NCBI GenBank assembly: GCA_036847245.1 | Contig: DAIUAL010000044.1 | Span: 1 to 18,439 of the forward strand | DNA from: UBA4661 sp002405405 | Lineage (GTDB): Bacteria > Bacteroidota > Ignavibacteria > Kapaibacteriales > UBA4661 | DNA length: 18,439 nt | Direction of reading: 5' to 3' | Shown here: one piece after another, positions 15,611-18,439 of the stretch | How the letters are laid out: every line of letters starts with the position of its first letter | How positions within the stretch are numbered: the stretch's first letter is position 1 | Made by a program: the position numbers and the translations under genes | The notes under the pieces: generated by a model | Databases searched by the model: none | The model's input: only the letters and a program-made list of their open reading frames with translations | What the model was told of the DNA's origin: nothing

Positions 15611-15637
15611 TTGACAATAAACCAAATAATCTACAAC
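15611..15637 (+). promoter_or_regulatory. Possible sigma-70 promoter for the small membrane-protein pair
   Basis: A perfect TTGACA (15611-15616) begins 3 nt after the lipoprotein stop. The best -10 is TACAAC (15632-15637) with a 15-nt spacer, which is short, so the call is weak. If real it would let the small-gene pair be transcribed apart from the lipoprotein gene. Confidence 0.25.
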
Positions 15638-15657
15638 TGTCATCGGTGCCAAACTGT

Positions 15658-15993
15658 ATGAATACGCCCTTAATGCATCAATCGAAGCCTTCATTTATTG
15701 CACGAGTAAGTATTATTTTTTTAGTACTGACTCTTGTTTATAGTGTCTTTTATATCATTGAAAAACAAGCATTCATTGAAAGTTTCAATGTCAGCAATTT
15801 ATCACAAGTAGTCGTAAAACGGAATGCTGATACCGAGCGATTCCTCGCGCTCACAGAAGAGTATTATCAAACCACGAAAGATATTGTTATGCTGGAAGAG
15901 AAAATTGCCCGTCTTCGTTTAATGATACAAGAAAAGGCAATGAAGCAACACAGCAATTCAAAGCACGAAGGAGGAAGCACCCATGTCCAATAA
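15658..15993 (+). CDS. Small one-pass membrane protein with coiled coil (111 aa), first of a coupled pair
   Basis: The frame is open further upstream, but those codons overlap the preceding lipoprotein gene. The ATG at 15658 (or 15673, five codons later) is the first start after that gene's stop. A short basic N-terminus is followed by one transmembrane helix (~15-34, ARVSIIFLVLTLVYSVFYII). A charged segment with heptad-like hydrophobics (~56-98, including LEEKIARLRLMIQEKAM) then suggests a coiled coil, and the tail is His/Ser/Gly-rich. By the positive-inside rule the coiled coil should lie in the periplasm. Its last 11 nt overlap the start of the next gene, indicating translational coupling. 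No family recognised. The architecture is like FtsL/FtsB-type division proteins, but no sequence motif supports that identity. Confidence 0.65.
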   Translation: MNTPLMHQSKPSFIARVSIIFLVLTLVYSVFYIIEKQAFIESFNVSNLSQVVVKRNADTERFLALTEEYYQTTKDIVMLEEKIARLRLMIQEKAMKQHSNSKHEGGSTHVQ

Positions 15994-16285
15994 TTTTTTT
16001 TCGACCATCGACTCTGTAAGAAATTGGTATGCAAGCAATCCTTACCTTCGCACTGCTATCAACACACTGTTTGTTGTTGTAGCAGGAGCAATTGTCTTGG
16101 TATTCTTTCATGTAATAGTTTGGTGGTCGTCTCCATCGCCGTCGCAATACTCGATGAGTATCCTGCAACATGAAGTTGATAGTATCAAGCAGTACAAATA
16201 CACGCTCCAAAAGGAATATGATAGCTTGTTGAGAGAAGAGCAAAAGTATATCGATGCAACTGTACAAAGAGCGGTCAAGAAATAG
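15983..16285 (+). CDS. Small one-pass membrane protein with coiled coil (100 aa), second of a coupled pair
   Basis: The ATG at 15983 has a strong AAGGAGG site (15968-15974) placed inside the end of the upstream gene, and the coding regions overlap by 11 nt. The protein has a ~25-residue cytoplasmic-type N-terminus, one transmembrane helix (~26-48) ending in Trp-Trp, a short Pro/Ser hinge (50-54), and a charged C-terminal helix (~56-98) with a heptad pattern (ILQHEVDSIKQYKYTLQKEY, 60-79) ending in KK. It mirrors the preceding protein's layout, so the pair may form a heteromeric coiled coil in the membrane. A strong terminator follows 31 nt after the stop. No family recognised. Confidence 0.75.
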   Translation: MSNNFFSTIDSVRNWYASNPYLRTAINTLFVVVAGAIVLVFFHVIVWWSSPSPSQYSMSILQHEVDSIKQYKYTLQKEYDSLLREEQKYIDATVQRAVKK

Positions 16286-16316
16286 CTTGTACTGCGGCTT
16301 CAGAATTATGGATGCT

Positions 16317-16350
16317 CACCCCCATGCACACACGTATGGGGGTGTTTTTT
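16317..16350 (+). terminator. Strong rho-independent terminator after the small membrane-protein pair
   Basis: A 9-bp perfect stem CACCCCCAT (16317-16325) / ATGGGGGTG (16336-16344), which can add a G·U and a C-G pair inside, is followed at once by a T run (16345-16350). It separates the small-gene pair from repeat copy B and the second lipoprotein cassette. Confidence 0.9.
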
Positions 16351-16363
16351 GAGGTAAACAGCA

Positions 16364-16550
16364 CTCAAAAAACTACCCTTATCGAAAAATCATGCAAAAA
16401 ACACCCCGATTTTGCAAAAGTGTCGGTGCATTTCGATGGCTCTGTGTCGCATCCTGTACGATTTTTGTCGCACTTCATACGATTGTATCGCACTGTGGGC
16501 TTTTGGCTCTTGCAAAGACACCAATAGTGTGGTATGTTCGCGCCGCGTTT
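16364..16550. repeat. ~186-bp intergenic repeat, copy B
   Basis: Second copy of the repeat at 14361-14546, same orientation, starting 13 nt after the terminator's T run. It differs by T for G at 16504, C for A at 16509 and a few changes plus one indel in the first ~19 bp. As in copy A it ends abruptly after GCGCCGCGTTT, and a dissimilar spacer follows (16551-16716) before the conserved leader block. Confidence 0.9.
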
Positions 16551-16649
16551 TTGTCATCAGTGGTAAGACGCAATAATCGCATGAGAAATCTATTCATTGC
16601 TCATCTTTTCTCATGCGTGCAACGTGCTACGATGTGGAGCCACTCATAG
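16392..16649 (+). CDS. Possible small membrane peptide encoded from repeat copy B (85 aa)
   Basis: Same frame as the possible 54-aa peptide in copy A, identical apart from Leu for Trp and Leu for Ile up to the end of the repeat. It then continues 32 codons into unique sequence, so the two products would have unrelated C-termini. There is no Shine-Dalgarno site, and the extension crosses the hairpin at 16578-16617. This argues that the open frame may be incidental. Confidence 0.2.
   Translation: MQKTPRFCKSVGAFRWLCVASCTIFVALHTIVSHCGLLALAKTPIVWYVRAAFLSSVVRRNNRMRNLFIAHLFSCVQRATMWSHS
16578..16617 (+). promoter_or_regulatory. Leader hairpin between repeat copy B and the lipoprotein gene
   Basis: An 11-bp perfect inverted repeat, CGCATGAGAAA (16578-16588) / TTTCTCATGCG (16607-16617), with an 18-nt loop lies 117 nt before the lipoprotein ATG. 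No T run follows, so it is not a standard terminator. It could be a 5'-UTR structure or an operator. The matching interval after copy A (14547-14727) shows no hairpin of this quality. Confidence 0.45.
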
Positions 16650-16716
16650 CACCATTGTGCACATCTGTGTGAACTACCAAACATAACCACGTACAGATTT
16701 TGCGAGCATCTCTTCA

Positions 16717-16788
16717 TTTTTCAAAGGAGTCATTATGGTGACAAACGATAGTTCACTGCTTACTGTATCCGTAGCGTATGTACGCAAG
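16717..16788 (+). repeat. Conserved ribosome-site/leader block, copy B
   Basis: Partner of 14728-14798. It covers TTTTTC, the AAAGGAGT ribosome site and the first ~18 codons of the second lipoprotein gene. Similarity stops sharply within the signal sequence, upstream of the lipobox. Confidence 0.8.
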
Positions 16789-18024
16789 CACATAGTACAA
16801 TGTCTAAACCCAAAAGCCGTCTGTTTGGTGTTGGGGTTCGTGGCATCAGGCATAGTGATGAGTTGCACTACGCAAAACTCGTCAGATATTTTCGGCAATG
16901 AGAATACTCTTGCAAGCAAGACAAACGATGTCAAAATGACGCCGGAACTTTATCGTGAAATGCTTAAAGCTGAAAGAAAGGCAAAGTTTACTCCCGAAAA
17001 GATTGCAGGTATTGACAAGGCTCTTGAGAAAACAGCGGCTATATTTGCTACATTCGTTAGCGATAAGTCGGTTGCGGACATCATCTATGCAGAAACAATG
17101 AAAAAGTTTGATGGGGAAACAGAAGTATTACTCTCAACTATTGTCAAACAACTTACAGACCTCAAATTGCTCGCAAACGTATCCGCCAATCCTTACACGT
17201 CAGAAATACAGGCAATCGAAGAATTTACTAATGCTCCGATTCACCTATACTGGTATAATGCCGAAAAGTGGGACAAAAAAATATTACCAATAATAGCATT
17301 CGTCAAATCCAGTCAGCAGAAGGAAAGAAATGCTGAACTTGATGGCTACACTGCCGATGGTAAAAAGATTAAAGTGAGTAAAGAAATGGCAGATAATCGC
17401 CCCGTCATCATCGTCACGTTCAATGAGCACGTGAAAATCAATCCGAACAAAGTAGAGATTGAATTGCCTAAATCGACACCAAACACTTATCAGAGCGGTA
17501 AGTCATTTAGTAGCATCTCAATGCTGGGTGCTCCGGTTTCGGTTGAGCTGACAGATGTTTCTGTGCACGGTCAAGCAAGCGATTTTGAGGGGTGGTTTGG
17601 TGGCAGACCTGAATTCTACTATATAGGTTGGCAACAATCATTGGCAGGGGATTGGCAGATATTCAACGAAATAAATGGGGGTGGAGGTCGCAAGCGATTC
17701 TTTCATTATCAAGTAATCCCCAAGGATCCTCCTAAACCCATGACAATCAAGTCATCATGGGGTACCCCATTCTATACATGGACGCCCATTATCCCTTCAA
17801 CTATAGACGTTGGATACCCCTACGGTTTTGCTACATTCTGGAACGATCGAGGCTATATTCCGTCAAGCTTAAGAATGCTTTGGATTGATTTTTGGGAAGA
17901 AGATCTTGTCTGGCCAGATGGTGATGATTATCTGGAAAATCATCAGATTGGGTCAACTGTGGTAACGGGACAGGTGTTTAAGCAAAACTCTCCCATTGAA
18001 GCGCGTTACAGAACATTCCGCTAA
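16735..18024 (+). CDS. Predicted lipoprotein, unknown family (429 aa), second cassette
   Basis: A strong AAAGGAGT site (16723-16730) lies 4 nt before the ATG. The N-terminus MVTNDSSLLTVSVAYVRKH closely matches the first cassette's lipoprotein. The hydrophobic region here is longer (~28-43), ending in a possible lipobox V41-M-S-C44, so export and lipidation are likely. Residues ~66-150 look mostly helical and charged (KMTPELYREMLKAERKAKF, 67-85). ELDGYTADGKKIKVSKEMAD (201-220) followed by NRPVIIVTFNEH (221-232) vaguely recalls a segment seen in some Bacteroidota lipoproteins, a recollection I cannot check. The last ~150 residues are rich in Trp, Tyr, Gly and Pro and probably form a beta domain. 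Function unknown. The body shows no visible similarity to the first lipoprotein. Confidence 0.82.
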   Translation: MVTNDSSLLTVSVAYVRKHIVQCLNPKAVCLVLGFVASGIVMSCTTQNSSDIFGNENTLASKTNDVKMTPELYREMLKAERKAKFTPEKIAGIDKALEKTAAIFATFVSDKSVADIIYAETMKKFDGETEVLLSTIVKQLTDLKLLANVSANPYTSEIQAIEEFTNAPIHLYWYNAEKWDKKILPIIAFVKSSQQKERNAELDGYTADGKKIKVSKEMADNRPVIIVTFNEHVKINPNKVEIELPKSTPNTYQSGKSFSSISMLGAPVSVELTDVSVHGQASDFEGWFGGRPEFYYIGWQQSLAGDWQIFNEINGGGGRKRFFHYQVIPKDPPKPMTIKSSWGTPFYTWTPIIPSTIDVGYPYGFATFWNDRGYIPSSLRMLWIDFWEEDLVWPDGDDYLENHQIGSTVVTGQVFKQNSPIEARYRTFR

Positions 18025-18054
18025 ACTTTATACATTTTTTTTCAAATAGAGGCA

Positions 18055-18099
18055 TCATCAACCGCATCCATGTATCCTAAACAAGGGTGCGGTTGATGA
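18055..18099 (+). terminator. Long stable hairpin after the second lipoprotein gene
   Basis: TCATCAACCGCATCC (18055-18069) pairs with GGGTGCGGTTGATGA (18085-18099) over 15 bp with one T·G, leaving a 15-nt loop. It begins 30 nt after the lipoprotein stop. There is no T run after it, so it may act as an mRNA 3' end stabiliser, a non-canonical terminator, or an insulator before the next gene. Confidence 0.5.
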
Positions 18100-18130
18100 A
18101 GTATCCATCTACAAACTATTCGTAACCCAT

Positions 18131-18439
18131 ATGAAAATACAAACCATCAATATTGCATTCGTGATATACACTCTTGCTCTTTTTACTTTTCGTGATTGCG
18201 CTTTGTATGGTCAAAGTCTGTCGCTTTCCAATACAGCAACAGTACGTAGTATATCACCAAGGTTTTCAGTTGAAGGCACATTTGGCGTTATTCCGATCAA
18301 CTCAGATGAGTCAGGCAGAGATTTCTTCGAGCGTAATATTCGCGCTTTCCAGTTGGCAATAGAACCGAGTATGCGATTCTCTTTACAGGATGACGTGACC
18401 TCGCTGTACGTGGGTGTTCATATAGGAATAGTCGGTGAC
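18131..18439 (+). CDS. Secreted, probably outer-membrane protein, C-terminus beyond the right edge
   Basis: An ATG at 18131 opens a frame of 103 codons that runs off the window. The first ~27 residues form a signal peptide (MKIQTINIAFVIYTLALF hydrophobic core, probable cleavage after ALYG before QSLSL). The mature part alternates polar and hydrophobic residues with short strands such as RFSVEGTFGVIPI (44-56) and SLYVGVHIGIVG (91-102). This looks like the first strands of an outer-membrane beta-barrel or another envelope beta protein. It lies 32 nt after the long hairpin, has no Shine-Dalgarno site, and family assignment is not possible from this fragment. Confidence 0.65.
   Translation, partial: MKIQTINIAFVIYTLALFTFRDCALYGQSLSLSNTATVRSISPRFSVEGTFGVIPINSDESGRDFFERNIRAFQLAIEPSMRFSLQDDVTSLYVGVHIGIVGD

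Noticed and set aside
15520..15657. Upstream extension of the first small membrane-protein frame
   Set aside because: Most of it overlaps the end of the lipoprotein gene in another frame; the transmembrane helix and coiled coil are complete from the ATG at 15658.
14361..16550. The repeat pair as ends of a composite transposon
   Set aside because: The copies are direct repeats without terminal inverted repeats, there is no transposase gene between them, and no target-site duplication was seen. The enclosed genes are a lipoprotein and two small membrane proteins.

Overview
The window reads as a chromosomal segment of a Gram-negative bacterium: there are two lipoprotein-type signal sequences, an LPS-type heptosyltransferase domain and a secreted envelope protein. 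Moderate GC, many starts without a Shine-Dalgarno site beside a few very strong ones, and a LytTR-type regulator are compatible with the Bacteroidota/Chlorobiota side of the tree. That placement is an inference with low to moderate confidence. No tRNA, rRNA, CRISPR array, transposase or integrase was seen.

Layout. (1) 1-513, minus strand: N-terminal part of a Bax inhibitor-1 family membrane protein, cut by the left edge. (2) 514-733: divergent intergenic region with a perfect 16-bp palindrome and further TTGGCA half-sites. (3) 734-13184, plus strand: a tight four-gene glycan operon with gaps of 33, 47 and 11 nt. It encodes a methyltransferase-glycosyltransferase-methyltransferase fusion, an extended-SDR nucleotide-sugar epimerase/dehydratase, a DegT/DnrJ sugar aminotransferase and a 2450-residue protein. 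The giant protein carries, in order, a DxD nucleotide-sugar transferase, three GT2 domains, a GT9 heptosyltransferase-like domain, a methyltransferase, a Pro/Gln-rich linker, a GT4 domain and TPR repeats. A run of ten G lies exactly before the linker, and loss or gain of one G would remove the GT4/TPR half. (4) A hairpin-plus-T-tract terminator follows. (5) 13503-14324: LytTR DNA-binding regulator with a degenerate receiver domain, preceded by three tandem 10-bp repeats. (6) 14361-18024: an accessory region built as two cassettes. Each has a near-identical ~186-bp repeat, a dissimilar ~170-180-bp spacer, and a conserved ~70-bp block covering a strong Shine-Dalgarno site and the first ~18 codons of a lipoprotein gene. 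The rest of the two lipoproteins is unrelated. Between the cassettes lie two translationally coupled small genes, each for a one-pass membrane protein with a coiled coil, ended by a strong terminator. (7) 18131 to the right edge: start of a secreted, probably outer-membrane protein.

How the parts fit together. The epimerase/dehydratase and aminotransferase would make an amino-deoxy NDP-sugar. The two multidomain glycosyltransferases would assemble and methylate a surface glycan, and the poly-G tract could switch its terminal part on and off. The downstream cassettes look like a family of surface lipoproteins sharing a mobile or gene-converted upstream module. The most unusual features are the poly-G switch inside a mega-glycosyltransferase and the repeat/leader cassettes with swapped lipoprotein bodies.
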